Assembly (NCBI RefSeq): GCF_040545335.1
Contig: NZ_JBEPLU010000002.1
Location: 372,001 to 436,000, forward strand
Length of the DNA: 64,000 nt
Direction: 5' to 3'
Origin: Phenylobacterium koreense
Lineage (GTDB): Bacteria; Pseudomonadota; Alphaproteobacteria; Caulobacterales; Caulobacteraceae
The notes beneath the pieces are model-generated. The model did no database searches, was not told the origin of the DNA, and saw nothing but the letters and a program-made list of their open reading frames with translations. Positions within the stretch are counted from its first letter, which is position 1; the number at the start of each line of letters is the position of its first letter. The translations under genes and the position numbers were made by a program. Positions 19,124 through 30,525 of the stretch are shown here, piece after piece.

Positions 19124-19607
19124 ACGTCCGATCGGCCGAGATCGCGCCGAGCACGCCCAAGGCGATCTCTTCATGGCGCAGCCACCGCGCGCCGCCATCT
19201 TCGACCCGAAAGCCCAGCACCACCTGCCGCAGTCGGCAGCCTTCCAGGCCCTCAGCCACCGCCGCGGCCGTCTTCAGCCGGTCGGGCTGCTGCGGATCGG
19301 CCACGCCGCTGCCCAGCACCTGGAACATCCGCCCGTCAACGGCCTGAGCCAGCAGCCGGGGCGCGGCGATCTTCAGCGTTCGGAACCAGGCGATAGCCAA
19401 GTCGGGCCTGCCCCATCGCCCTATGGCGAGGTCGAGGGCTGCGGCGAACCGCACCTCGTCGTGATAGTCACAGTCGTAGCCGTCCTCGCCCCACGCCGCC
19501 GAAGCTCGCCGGGACAAATGCGAAAGGCGCCCGCCATCCCTGGCGAGCGCCCTTGCAACTTCGGAAAGCATGCCCGAGCCGCCCACGATCAGGACGTGGC
19601 GCGGCAT
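19071..19607 (-). CDS. short-chain dehydrogenase-like Rossmann-fold protein
   Basis: A 178-aa protein starting MPRHVLIVGGSGMLSEVARALARDG, a clear NAD(P)-binding beta-alpha-beta with GGSGM. It lacks the SDR catalytic YxxxK, and the length is shorter than classical SDRs, so it is probably an atypical or NmrA-like member without known reaction. The C-terminus (EIALGVLGAISADRTFSVIGEVDRW) overlaps the end of the opposing 97-aa gene by 53 bp. It sits 7 bp upstream of clpP's stop side with the same orientation. Confidence 0.75.
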   Translation of the reverse strand: MPRHVLIVGGSGMLSEVARALARDGGRLSHLSRRASAAWGEDGYDCDYHDEVRFAAALDLAIGRWGRPDLAIAWFRTLKIAAPRLLAQAVDGRMFQVLGSGVADPQQPDRLKTAAAVAEGLEGCRLRQVVLGFRVEDGGARWLRHEEIALGVLGAISADRTFSVIGEVDRWRARPRSA

Positions 19608-19614
19608 CGTCAGA

Positions 19615-20229
19615 TCAGTCTTCGGCGCGGCGTTCGATCACGTGGTCGACCAGACCCCACTCCTTGGCCTCTTCCGGGGTCATGAAGGTGTCGCGGTCGA
19701 GCTTCTCCTCGACCTCGTCGTACGAACGGCCGGTGTGCTTGGCGTAGATCTCGTTCAGCCGGCGCTTGGTCTTGATGATATCCTCGGCGTGGCGCTCGAT
19801 GTCCGAGGCCTTGCCCGAGTAACCGCCCGAGGGCTGGTGCACCATGATGCGGCTGTTCGGCAGTGCGATACGCTGGCCTTTCTCGCCAGCCATCAGCAGG
19901 AACGAGCCCATCGAGGCCGCCATGCCCATGCAGAGCGTCACGACCGGCGAGCGGATGTACTGCATGGTGTCGTAGATCGCGAGACCGGACGTCACCACCC
20001 CGCCGGGGGAGTTGATGTACATCTGGATCTCTTTCTTCGGGTTTTCGGCCTCGAGATAGAGGAGCTGGGCGCAGATCAGCGCCGACATGCCGTCCTCGAC
20101 CGGACCGTTCAGGAAGATCACCCGCTCCTTGAGCAGGCGCGAGAAGATATCGAAGGCGCGTTCGCCGCGGCTGGTCTGCTCCACCACCATGGGCACCAGG
20201 TTCAGCGCGGTGATCTGCGGGTCACGCAT
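19615..20229 (-). CDS. clpP: ATP-dependent Clp protease proteolytic subunit ClpP
   Basis: A 204-aa serine protease that forms the tetradecameric chamber used by ClpX and ClpA. The catalytic Ser is in [11 protein letters not shown], the His in [11 protein letters not shown], and the Asp in the [11 protein letters not shown] stretch. Length and motifs match the canonical family, starting [28 protein letters not shown]. It is downstream of tig in the same orientation with a 163-bp gap that holds the tig terminator, so it probably has its own promoter. Confidence 0.98.
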   Translation of the reverse strand: MRDPQITALNLVPMVVEQTSRGERAFDIFSRLLKERVIFLNGPVEDGMSALICAQLLYLEAENPKKEIQMYINSPGGVVTSGLAIYDTMQYIRSPVVTLCMGMAASMGSFLLMAGEKGQRIALPNSRIMVHQPSGGYSGKASDIERHAEDIIKTKRRLNEIYAKHTGRSYDEVEEKLDRDTFMTPEEAKEWGLVDHVIERRAED

Positions 20230-20334
20230 AAAGGGAAGCCTCTCTTATGGATCGACTCTGCGCGCAGAGCCGCGTTCCCCTCCGATATCGCGTGACGGAG
20301 GGGCAAGCGCAAGGTGACCGATCGGCCCTAAAGA

Positions 20335-20362
20335 AAATCCCTCCCCCGATGGGGAGGGATTT
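20335..20362 (-). terminator. rho-independent terminator of tig
   Basis: A perfect 12-bp stem (AAATCCCTCCCC with GGGGAGGGATTT, four-base loop) followed on the minus strand by a TTTTCTTT tract, about 30 bp after the tig stop. Confidence 0.85.
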
Positions 20363-20392
20363 CCGTAGATCCGAAACCCGATCGGCCGGCGC

Positions 20393-21751
20393 TTAGTCGG
20401 CGTAGCCTTCCGGCATGTCGTCTTCCTTGAGGAGCTCGTCCTTGGAGACCTTCTCGTCCTTCACCTCGGCCTTGCCGATGATCAGGTCGACGACCTTGTC
20501 CTCGAAGATCGGCGCGCGGAGCTGGGCCTGCATGTTCGCGTTCTGGCGGAACATGTCGAAGATCTGCTGGGCTTGCGGGCCATAGCGCATGGCTTCGTTG
20601 CGCATGGCGTCGACCAGTTCCTGCTCGGTCACCTGCACGTTGTTCACGCGGCCGATCTCGGCCAGCACCAGACCCAGGCGCACGCGGCGCTCGGCGATCT
20701 TGCGGTACTCGGTCTGCAGTTGGTCGTCCGACTTCTCGGTGTCTTCGGGCGGCAGCGAGCCGCGTTCCTTGTCGGCCTGGACCTGTTGCCAGATCGCGGC
20801 GAACTCGGCTTCCACCATCTTCGGCGGCAGCGGGAAGTCGTGCTTCTCGTCCAGCACGTCCAGCAGGGCGCGCTTCAGCTTGAAGCGCGAGGCGCCGGCG
20901 TATTGCGCTTCGAGGTTGGACTTCAACAGTTCCTTGAGCTTCTCCAGGCTCTCGATGCCCAGGCGCTCGGCCATGGCGTCATCAGCCTTGGATTCCACCG
21001 GGGCGCGGACTTCCTTCACTGTGGTGGTGAACTCGGCGTCCTTGCCGGCCAGCTGAGTGGCTTGGTAATCGGCCGGGAAGGCGACCTTCACGATGACTTC
21101 GTCGCCCGGCTTGGCGCCGACCAGCTGCTCTTCGAAGCCCGGGATGAACTGACCCGAGCCGAGCGTCAGCTCGGTGTCGGTGGCCGAACCGCCGTCGAAG
21201 GCTTCGCCGTCGATACGGCCGACGAAATCGATCAGAACCTGATCGCCGTCCTTGGCCTTCAGCGACTTGCCGGTGCGCGGCTCGTAGGTCCGGTTCTGCT
21301 TGGCCAGTTCCTCGACCGCTTCGTTCACCTCGTCTTCGGTCGGCTCGTAGACCGGACGGGTCAGCGAAATCTTCGACAGGTCGGCCGGTTCGAAGTCCGG
21401 CATCAGCTCGACGGCCATTTCATAGGCCAGGTCGGCCTTGCCCTCGATCACCTGGGCGATGTCGCCTTCCGGCTTCAGGTCCGGTTCGCCAGCGGGACGC
21501 AGGTTGTTGTCTTCCAGGACCTTTTGGGCGGTTTCGGAGATGGCTTGCTCGACGACTTCGGCCATCAGGGCCTTGCCGTGCAGACGACGAACGTGGGCGG
21601 CCGGCACCTTGCCGGGACGGAATCCCTTGATGTTGAGCTGCGGCGTGATCTCGGTGATCCGCGCCTCGAGCCGCTCGTTCAGGTCCGCGACCGGGACGGT
21701 CACGCCATAGACGCGGCTCAGGCCTTCGCCAGACTTTTCAACGATCTGCAT
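20393..21751 (-). CDS. tig: trigger factor, ribosome-associated chaperone
   Basis: A 452-aa peptidyl-prolyl isomerase and holdase that binds at the ribosomal exit tunnel. The N-terminal ribosome-binding signature GFRPGKVP is present near residue 45, followed by an FKBP-type PPIase domain ([36 protein letters not shown]) and a helical C-terminal chaperone domain ending MPEGYAD. ATG at 21751 gives [17 protein letters not shown], the usual alphaproteobacterial N-terminus; an ATG two codons upstream is possible. The tig-clpP order is widely conserved. Confidence 0.97.
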   Translation of the reverse strand: MQIVEKSGEGLSRVYGVTVPVADLNERLEARITEITPQLNIKGFRPGKVPAAHVRRLHGKALMAEVVEQAISETAQKVLEDNNLRPAGEPDLKPEGDIAQVIEGKADLAYEMAVELMPDFEPADLSKISLTRPVYEPTEDEVNEAVEELAKQNRTYEPRTGKSLKAKDGDQVLIDFVGRIDGEAFDGGSATDTELTLGSGQFIPGFEEQLVGAKPGDEVIVKVAFPADYQATQLAGKDAEFTTTVKEVRAPVESKADDAMAERLGIESLEKLKELLKSNLEAQYAGASRFKLKRALLDVLDEKHDFPLPPKMVEAEFAAIWQQVQADKERGSLPPEDTEKSDDQLQTEYRKIAERRVRLGLVLAEIGRVNNVQVTEQELVDAMRNEAMRYGPQAQQIFDMFRQNANMQAQLRAPIFEDKVVDLIIGKAEVKDEKVSKDELLKEDDMPEGYAD

Positions 21752-21854
21752 CGACATTCTTGAATTCCGGAGTGCGGCGCAGGCTCGCGCCGGCAGATCC
21801 GCCCTAGGGGTGAAAAGGTATGCGCCGCCGGACGAGCGGCGGCGAGCGGGCGCT

Positions 21855-21883
21855 CTTATGTCATTTCGTACGCGTCTGTCCAA
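21855..21883 (-). promoter_or_regulatory. candidate promoter of tig
   Basis: Minus-strand TTGGAC (21878-21883), a 17-bp spacer and CATAAG (21855-21860); about 100 nt leader to the tig start. Partial consensus match. Confidence 0.4.
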
Positions 21884-22041
21884 GCGCAAAGACGGTGCTC
21901 TGGCCGCGCCACAAGGTACGGCTGGCGGCGCCGACACCGAAACGTCCGCCCTCCCCCCTAATGGAGCGGGCTGACCTGCACGGTCCGCGTGCGCCTCACC
22001 TACGGCCGTCTTCGCCGGTAGGCGGCGCTCGCCGGATGTCC

Positions 22042-22070
22042 TTGCGATTCAAGGCCGCGATCACTTATGT
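22042..22070 (+). promoter_or_regulatory. weak candidate promoter of tRNA-Leu
   Basis: TTGCGA (22042-22047), a 17-bp spacer and TTATGT (22065-22070), ending 10 bp before the tRNA. The position is right but the -10 match is poor. Confidence 0.3.
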
Positions 22071-22080
22071 GGGCGCGGAT

Positions 22081-22165
22081 GCGGGTGTGGCGGAACTGGT
22101 AGACGCACTGGATTTAGGTTCCAGCGCCGCAAGGCGTGGAGGTTCGAGTCCTCTCGCCCGCACCA
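22081..22165 (+). tRNA. tRNA-Leu (UAG)
   Basis: An 85-nt class II tRNA. Acceptor GCGGGTG pairs with CGCCCGC, anticodon stem CTGGA/TCCAG encloses loop TTTAGGT (anticodon TAG), a long variable arm contains GCGCCGCAAGGCGT, the T-loop is GTTCGAG, and the CCA end is encoded. Confidence 0.96.
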
Positions 22166-22180
22166 ACCCCTTCTTCGCGG

Positions 22181-23632
22181 TCAGCCGACACGTCCCTCAT
22201 AGAGACGGCGCAACACCGCCGGCGCCAGGCCCGGCAGGTCCTCGGAGATCAGCCCCGGCCCGTGCAGTTCAGCCGCCTCGGCGTGGATCCAGGCCGCGGC
22301 GCACGCCGCCTCGAAGCTTTCCATGCCCTGGGCGATCAGCGACCCGATGAACCCGGCCAGTACGTCGCCCGATCCGGCCGTCGCCAACCAGGGCGAGCCG
22401 TTGGTGTTCACACAGGCGCGGCCGTCTGGCGCCGCGATCACCGTGTCGGCGCCCTTCAGCAGCACGATCGCATCGGCGCGCTGGGCGGCCTTACGCGCAG
22501 CGGTGATGCGCTCGGGCGCGTCCTTGAGCACGCCGGGGAACAGCCGCTCGAACTCGCCGGGATGCGGCGTGAGCACGTCGTCCACGTCGAGCACCGAGAA
22601 CAACTCTTCCGGATCGTCCCGGAAGACGGTGATGGCGTCGGCGTCGATGATCAGCGCCGCGCCGGTCCGGGCCAGGGCCAGCACGTTGACCAGAGTGTTC
22701 TCGGTGATCCCGGCCGCCGGACCGATGATCGCCGCATCAACGTCGGCCGCCGCCTGTTCCAGCTCGGCCTCTGTGTCGAAACCCTTCAGCATGACCGCTT
22801 CCAGGTGCGCCGCATTGACCGGCAGCGCCTCGGACGGCGAGAGCACCGTCACCAGCCCGGCTCCCATCCGCAGGCCTGCGCGGGCCGACAGCCGGGCGGC
22901 GCCAGTGTTCCACGCCTCACCCGACACCACCACCAGGCGGCCACGCGCGTGCTTGTGGGTGTTCACCGCCGGCCAGGGGAAATGCGCCAGCCAGACGTCC
23001 GGCCCGTTCTCGATGAGATTGCTGGGCGTATCGGCCAGCCCGATGTCGGCCACCAGCACCTCGCCGCACAGCTCGTGTCCCGGCTGAAGCACGTGCGCCG
23101 GCTTCTTGGCATGGAACGTGACCGTGAGCCCGGCGATCACCACCGGCCCGACCGGCGCGCCGGTGTCACCCAGCAGCCCGGACGGCACATCGACCGCCAC
23201 GACCGCCTCGGGCTGCGCCGCCAGCCGGTTGGCCATCGCCGCCGCTTCACCGCTCAGGGGGCGGGCAAGGCCCGCGCCGAACATGGCGTCCACATAGAGC
23301 CGGGCGTTCAGCGGCGCATCGAAGGCGGCCAGTTCCCCGCCCCACGCCGCTGCTGCAGCCTGGGCGTCCGGCGTCGTTGGCGGGGCAAGCGCCCTCACCT
23401 CTACCGGCCAGCCGCGCTCAGCCAGCAGCCGCGCGACCACATATCCGTCGCCGCCGTTGTTGCCAGGCCCACAGACCACGCAGACCGGCCGCAGCGAGAA
23501 CCGCTCGGCGATAGCCTCAGCCACCGCGGCCCCGGCGCGCTCCATCAGCACCGCACCCGGCGTGCCGGCCGCGATCGCCTCTCGATCGGCGCCGGCGATC
23601 TCGGCGACAGTCAGCACCTTGCGCCCAATCAC
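22181..23632 (-). CDS. nnr: bifunctional NAD(P)H-hydrate epimerase / ADP-dependent NAD(P)HX dehydratase
   Basis: A 483-aa metabolite-repair enzyme that restores damaged NADH and NADPH hydrates. The N-terminal YjeF epimerase half (about 1-210) has GPGNNGGDGYVVAR and VDVPSGLLGDTG. The C-terminal ribokinase-like dehydratase half has the signature ATAGSGDVLAGFIGSL near residue 435, with the catalytic Asp in GSGD. The fused architecture is standard in Proteobacteria. Orientation is toward tRNA-Leu. Alphaproteobacteria often place this gene near glnB-glnA, as here. Confidence 0.95.
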   Translation of the reverse strand: MIGRKVLTVAEIAGADREAIAAGTPGAVLMERAGAAVAEAIAERFSLRPVCVVCGPGNNGGDGYVVARLLAERGWPVEVRALAPPTTPDAQAAAAAWGGELAAFDAPLNARLYVDAMFGAGLARPLSGEAAAMANRLAAQPEAVVAVDVPSGLLGDTGAPVGPVVIAGLTVTFHAKKPAHVLQPGHELCGEVLVADIGLADTPSNLIENGPDVWLAHFPWPAVNTHKHARGRLVVVSGEAWNTGAARLSARAGLRMGAGLVTVLSPSEALPVNAAHLEAVMLKGFDTEAELEQAAADVDAAIIGPAAGITENTLVNVLALARTGAALIIDADAITVFRDDPEELFSVLDVDDVLTPHPGEFERLFPGVLKDAPERITAARKAAQRADAIVLLKGADTVIAAPDGRACVNTNGSPWLATAGSGDVLAGFIGSLIAQGMESFEAACAAAWIHAEAAELHGPGLISEDLPGLAPAVLRRLYEGRVG

Positions 23633-23650
23633 GCGCTGCTCCTGCGGAAA

Positions 23651-24220
23651 CTAGAGGACCTGGGTCGAGGCTTCGCGCCCCTGCTCCACCAAGGTCAAGC
23701 GCTCACCGTCAGTTTCCAAGGTGGTGATCGAAGTGTGGTCCGGTCGGAAGACCAGCACCCGCTCGTCGCCGGCCAGTTGCGACACCACCGCATTGATCGC
23801 CACGTAGTGCGAGAAGACGGCCGTGCCGGCGCGCGCATACAACGCCCGCACCACGTCGCCGCGCCAGGCGTCATAGTCGAGATCGCCCTCGACGTCCTTC
23901 CAGCGGCCCTGGAAGACCGACTTCAGCCAGGCCGGGCGCTGCTCGGCGTTCAACGCCTGCGGGGTCGGGATCTCCCCGACCAAGGGATCGATCTCGACCT
24001 CGACGCCCAGCGCCTCCGCCGTCGGCATCGCGGTTTCGCGACACCGGCGCAGGGGTGAGCTGACGACCCGCGTCGGACGATCGGCCTTCGGCAGCGACAT
24101 CAGATAGTCGCGCGCCGCATTGGCCTGGGCCTTTCCGGCCTCGTCGAGGCCGGGGTCTTCGTCGGCTTCGCCCCAGACGGCTGCGGGCTTGCCATGGCGG
24201 ATCAGGTAAAGTCGCGACAT
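23651..24220 (-). CDS. histidine phosphatase family protein
   Basis: A 189-aa phosphoglycerate-mutase-like phosphatase. The phospho-accepting RHG is at residues 8-10 (LIRHGKP), SSPLRRCRETA supplies the second arginine, and the second catalytic His is in VFSHYVAINAVV. The overall pattern fits SixA/CobC-like broad-specificity phosphatases. The substrate is unknown. It sits 4 bp after the thiolase-like gene and 18 bp before nnr on the same strand, suggesting a three-gene operon. Confidence 0.9.
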   Translation of the reverse strand: MSRLYLIRHGKPAAVWGEADEDPGLDEAGKAQANAARDYLMSLPKADRPTRVVSSPLRRCRETAMPTAEALGVEVEIDPLVGEIPTPQALNAEQRPAWLKSVFQGRWKDVEGDLDYDAWRGDVVRALYARAGTAVFSHYVAINAVVSQLAGDERVLVFRPDHTSITTLETDGERLTLVEQGREASTQVL

Positions 24221-24224
24221 CAGA

Positions 24225-25760
24225 TCAATCCGGTACGAATATGTTGCGGGCGCCGTCGTCGGAGCGGCTCACGGTCCCCGTGCGTCCGATCGCTTCCCGG
24301 GCCTCCAGATCGGCCAGGGTCGCCTCGTCCGAGGGCGTATTGGCGACGAAGCGCCGACCCTCGGAATCACGTCCGACCACGATGCCCATCATGTACCCTT
24401 CGCGGCCGTGCACCACCGTATAGGTTTCGATTGTGGCTGATCCGCTTGGCTCTTCGATGACAGGCGGATGCGGCAGGGCGTCGATCTGAGCCTGCAGCAC
24501 CTTCGGGTCCTGGCGGTCGAACGGCTTGGCCGGGGGTCTGGTCGAATAGATCCCCGTCGACTGCTTGGTGAGGAACCAGCCATTGGCGGTGATCAGCCCG
24601 TAGGCTCCGTGATCCGCCCTCAGTCGCTGCGTCATCTCGGCGATTGAGTGCATGGCGTAGTTGTTGCCCGGACCGCCCATGTACGGCAGACCGCCGGTCA
24701 CCGTCAGTCCGCGCGGGTCGTCCAGCGACAGACCCAGTTCCTCGGCCCCGATCTCCACAGCGACTGGGAAGCAGGAATAGAGGTCGATATGGGCGATGTC
24801 GCCCAGGCCGACGCCGGCCATCTCCAGCGCCCGCTGGCCGGTGAGCCGCATGGCAGGGCTGGAATGGAAGTCCTGGCGATCCAGCGGATACCAGAGGTCC
24901 GAGGCGTCGGCGCAGCCGTGCAGATAGACAAGCTTGTCGTCGGCCACGCCCAACTCGCGCGCCTTCTTCAGGCTGGTCACCAGCACGCCGGCGGACTGAT
25001 CCACCTCCATGATCGCGTTGAGGTACTTTGGATAGGGGAAGCCGATCATCCGGTTCCGGTCATCGACCGTCACCAGCTCCTCGGCCGACCGCTCGATTGG
25101 GAACCAGGCGATCGGGTTCTTCGCAGCCACCCTGGTGAAGGGCGCGAACAGCTTTCCCAGCCGCTTCTGGTGATCGGGAATCGAGCGGCCATCGCGCGCG
25201 CGAAGGGCGTTCTCGAACAAGGGATAGCAATTGATCGGCCGGCCAAGGCCGTGCTTGGCTTCGTAGGGCGTGACGCCCGGACGTGGATCCCCGACCCGCT
25301 CGGGTTCCGGAAGGTCCTCGGCGTCGTCCCAATTATCGAAGCCCAGCCCAGCCTTCAGACGTTTGGTGGCCGAGCCGAGGAACTCGCAGCCGACCACCAG
25401 CGCGAACTCCGTCTCCCCTTTGGCGATCCGTTCGGCGACGATGTTCACCAGTTGCTGCGGGCTGTTTCCGCCCATGTGTGAATAAACGGCATAGGCCGGC
25501 TCAGCGCCGATTCGTTTCGCCAGTGTGACGGGCGGATTGGTCGAGTGCGGCACGACGCGGGCGCCGCCTGGCGCGTCCACGGTGAAGCCGACCACCGCCA
25601 GCCCGTCGATCTCGCTGAGCTTTTCGACGGCAAGACCGGCGTTCTTTGCGGCATTTTCCGCTGCAATCTTCAGCAGTTCCGTGGGGGAAGGAGAAACGCC
25701 GGGCTCGCCCCTGTACGTGAATTGCCCCGCGCCGATTAGAACTGGCGTCCTGTCGTCCAT
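24225..25760 (-). CDS. thiolase-like acetyl-CoA acetyltransferase family protein
   Basis: A 511-aa member of the SCP-x/acetyl-CoA acetyltransferase branch of the thiolase superfamily. It starts MDDRTPVLIGAGQFTYRG and contains HMGGNSPQQLVN, LHGCADASDLWYP, the GGLPYMGGPGNNYAMH glycine-rich loop and NGWFLTKQSTGIYST. The usual nucleophilic Cys near residue 95 appears to be replaced (GGNSPQ), as reported for several proteins of this branch, so a classical condensing or thiolytic role is doubtful. The C-terminal 80 residues form an OB-like extra domain. It is probably involved in acyl-CoA metabolism. Confidence 0.85.
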   Translation of the reverse strand: MDDRTPVLIGAGQFTYRGEPGVSPSPTELLKIAAENAAKNAGLAVEKLSEIDGLAVVGFTVDAPGGARVVPHSTNPPVTLAKRIGAEPAYAVYSHMGGNSPQQLVNIVAERIAKGETEFALVVGCEFLGSATKRLKAGLGFDNWDDAEDLPEPERVGDPRPGVTPYEAKHGLGRPINCYPLFENALRARDGRSIPDHQKRLGKLFAPFTRVAAKNPIAWFPIERSAEELVTVDDRNRMIGFPYPKYLNAIMEVDQSAGVLVTSLKKARELGVADDKLVYLHGCADASDLWYPLDRQDFHSSPAMRLTGQRALEMAGVGLGDIAHIDLYSCFPVAVEIGAEELGLSLDDPRGLTVTGGLPYMGGPGNNYAMHSIAEMTQRLRADHGAYGLITANGWFLTKQSTGIYSTRPPAKPFDRQDPKVLQAQIDALPHPPVIEEPSGSATIETYTVVHGREGYMMGIVVGRDSEGRRFVANTPSDEATLADLEAREAIGRTGTVSRSDDGARNIFVPD

Positions 25761-25951
25761 GCTGTCCTTCCCTCCACGGCCAAGTCAGGTGCGCGACGCA
25801 TTGTTGAGCAGCGCAAAAAAGCGGATTTCCTGCGCTGATCGGATTGGAGGCGCCACCTGATCAAATTCTAGGCATTCCCATTATCGCACGATCCCGCGAC
25901 GGAACCGCAAGCCCATGCCTCTTGTAGAGCTTGCCCGGAGCGTGCTCGTAG

Positions 25952-26329
<378 letters not shown>

Positions 26330-26367
26330 CACACGAGAATTTCGGACTTCTTCAAGGGGATACGACC

Positions 26368-27780
26368 ATGGCCACCACCGCCAAGGACATTTTGGATCTG
26401 ATCAAGGAAAAGGACGTCAAGTACGTCGACGTCCGCTTCACCGACATTCGCGGCAAGATGCAGCATGTCACCTTCGACATTGACCTTGTCGATGATGAGT
26501 TCCTCACCGACGGCACGATGTTCGACGGTTCGTCGATCGCGGGCTGGAAGGCCATCAACGAAAGCGACATGAAGCTGCGTCCGGACCTGGACACCGCGAT
26601 CATCGACCCGTTCTACCAGCAGACCACGCTGGCCCTGATGTGCGACATCGTGAACCCGGACACGGGCACCCCGTACAACCGCGACCCGCGCTCGATCGCC
26701 AAGGCCGCGCTGAACTACGTGAAGTCCTCGGGCATCGGCGACACCGTCTTCTTCGGCCCGGAAGCCGAGTTCTTCATCTTCGACGACGTGCGCTGGTCCA
26801 CCGCGCCGCACGACACCGGCTATTCCTATGACTCCACCGAACTACCGGTGAACTCGAACAAGGCCTATCCGGAAGGCAACATGGGCCATCGCCCGGGCCC
26901 GAAGGGCGGCTACTTCCCGGTCAACCCGGTCGACTCCTCCCAGGACCTGCGCGGCGAAATGCTGGCGGTCATGGGCGAGCTCGGCATGAAGCCGGAAAAG
27001 CACCACCACGAAGTGGCGCCGGCCCAGCACGAACTCGGCCTGAAGTTCGACACCATGATCACCATGGCCGACCGGATGCAGCTCTATAAGTACGTCATCC
27101 ACAACGTGGCGGCGGCTTACGGCAAGACCGCAACCTTCATGGCCAAGCCGATGTTCGCCGACAACGGCTCGGGCATGCACGTCCACCAGTCGATCTGGGC
27201 CGACGGCAAGCCGCTGTTCGCCGGCGACAAGTACGCTGGCCTGTCGCAGATGTGCCTTTGGTACATCGGCGGCATCATCAAGCACGCCAAGGCGATCAAC
27301 GCCTTCTCGAACTCGACCACCAACTCCTACAAGCGTCTGGTGCCGGGATACGAAGCCCCGGTGAAGCTGGCCTACTCGGCCCGCAACCGCTCGGCCTCGA
27401 TCCGCATCCCGCACGTCGACTCGCCGAAGGCCAAGCGCATCGAAGCCCGCTTCCCGGACCCGATGGGCAACCCCTACCTGACCTTCGTCGCCCTGCTGAT
27501 GGCCGGCCTGGACGGCATCATCAACCAGATCGACCCGGGCGCGGCGCAAGACAAGAACCTCTACGATCTGCCGCCGCGCGAGCAGAAGAAGGTTCCGGAA
27601 GTCTGCGGCTCGCTGCGTGAAGCCCTCGAAAACCTCGACAAGGATCGCGCCTTCCTGAAGGCCGGCGGCGTCATGGACGACGACTTCATCGACGCCTACA
27701 TCGAGCTGAAGATGCAGGAAGTGATGCGCCTCCAGCTCCACCCGCACCCGGTGGAATTCGACATGTACTTCGCGTGCTAG
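26368..27780 (+). CDS. glnA: glutamine synthetase type I
   Basis: A 470-aa enzyme that makes glutamine from glutamate, ammonia and ATP, as a dodecamer. Conserved stretches include [13 protein letters not shown], the metal-binding [40 protein letters not shown], and the adenylylation Tyr in DKNLYDLPP near residue 397. This is the GSI-beta adenylylatable form, consistent with PII control from the adjacent glnB. A strong terminator follows. Confidence 0.98.
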   Translation: MATTAKDILDLIKEKDVKYVDVRFTDIRGKMQHVTFDIDLVDDEFLTDGTMFDGSSIAGWKAINESDMKLRPDLDTAIIDPFYQQTTLALMCDIVNPDTGTPYNRDPRSIAKAALNYVKSSGIGDTVFFGPEAEFFIFDDVRWSTAPHDTGYSYDSTELPVNSNKAYPEGNMGHRPGPKGGYFPVNPVDSSQDLRGEMLAVMGELGMKPEKHHHEVAPAQHELGLKFDTMITMADRMQLYKYVIHNVAAAYGKTATFMAKPMFADNGSGMHVHQSIWADGKPLFAGDKYAGLSQMCLWYIGGIIKHAKAINAFSNSTTNSYKRLVPGYEAPVKLAYSARNRSASIRIPHVDSPKAKRIEARFPDPMGNPYLTFVALLMAGLDGIINQIDPGAAQDKNLYDLPPREQKKVPEVCGSLREALENLDKDRAFLKAGGVMDDDFIDAYIELKMQEVMRLQLHPHPVEFDMYFAC

Positions 27781-27803
27781 TCGACGCTTGAAGCGAAAAC
27801 ACG

Positions 27804-27833
27804 AAGGCCGCGGAGCGATCCGCGGCCTTTTTC
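27804..27833 (+). terminator. rho-independent terminator of glnBA
   Basis: An 11-bp stem (AAGGCCGCGGA with TCCGCGGCCTT, four-base loop) followed by TTTTTC, 23 bp after the glnA stop. Confidence 0.88.
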
Positions 27834-27844
27834 GCATCCAGGTC

Positions 27845-28285
27845 TCAGATCCAGCGGCGCACCCTCCGGGCATAGGCCTCGTAGGCCTCGCCGAATTTGG
27901 CGCGCATCGCACGTTCCTCATATGGGATGTACCAGAGCCCTGCGGCGAGCGCGAAGACCAGCGGGCCGACGAAGGGGCTGCCCGCCCCCATGATCGCAGC
28001 CACGCCCGTCAGGAGCAGGAGGAAGCCCAGGTACATCGGGTTGCGGCTGAAACGGAACGGCCCGTCGGTGACGAGGACATCCGGCTCGTCGAAGGTCTTG
28101 ATATTGGTCCCGACCTCTCTGAACCGCCCTGACCCCGCGATCAGCAGCGCCAGGCCCGCCAGCAACGGGACCATGCCCAGCCACGGCCAAGGCGGCGGAA
28201 TGATCGGGCCCGGCGCGCCAGCCCTCAGCAGGGCCATCAGGATCAACAGGCCCAGGACCAATATGGGCGGCAATATCCTCATCAT
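27845..28285 (-). CDS. isoprenylcysteine carboxyl methyltransferase-like integral membrane protein
   Basis: A 146-aa membrane protein of the ICMT/phospholipid-methyltransferase superfamily. About four hydrophobic segments are visible (ILPPILVLGLLILMALL; WLGMVPLLAGLALLIAG; YLGFLLLLTGVAAIMG; GPLVFALAAGLWYI). The family signature is clear: TDGPFRFSRNPMYLG and EERAMRAKFGEAYEAYARRVRRWI, which form the SAM-binding site. The methyl acceptor is unknown; bacterial members rarely act on prenylcysteine. It is a stand-alone gene convergent with glnA. Confidence 0.85.
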   Translation of the reverse strand: MMRILPPILVLGLLILMALLRAGAPGPIIPPPWPWLGMVPLLAGLALLIAGSGRFREVGTNIKTFDEPDVLVTDGPFRFSRNPMYLGFLLLLTGVAAIMGAGSPFVGPLVFALAAGLWYIPYEERAMRAKFGEAYEAYARRVRRWI

Positions 28286-28403
28286 GCGGCTCCCTGGAGT
28301 TGCGTAACGGACAGGCGTGAGAGGCGGCAGCGCCCGGTCGCATTGATTTGAACGCCTGGGCGATTCATATGGCGACCTCGAATCGTTCCATTTTCAGGGT
28401 CGC

Positions 28404-30461
<2,058 letters not shown>

Positions 30462-30525
30462 CCCACAGGGTTTGGTCGAGGCTCGAATCCACCTCTAGTT
30501 TCGCACCCCACGGTGGAGGTGAGTT

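Larger units (their letters stand above)
21752..22080. other. tig / tRNA-Leu intergenic region
   Basis: About 330 bp containing the divergent promoters of tig (21855-21883) and tRNA-Leu (22042-22070). I see no small gene or repeat in it. Confidence 0.5.
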
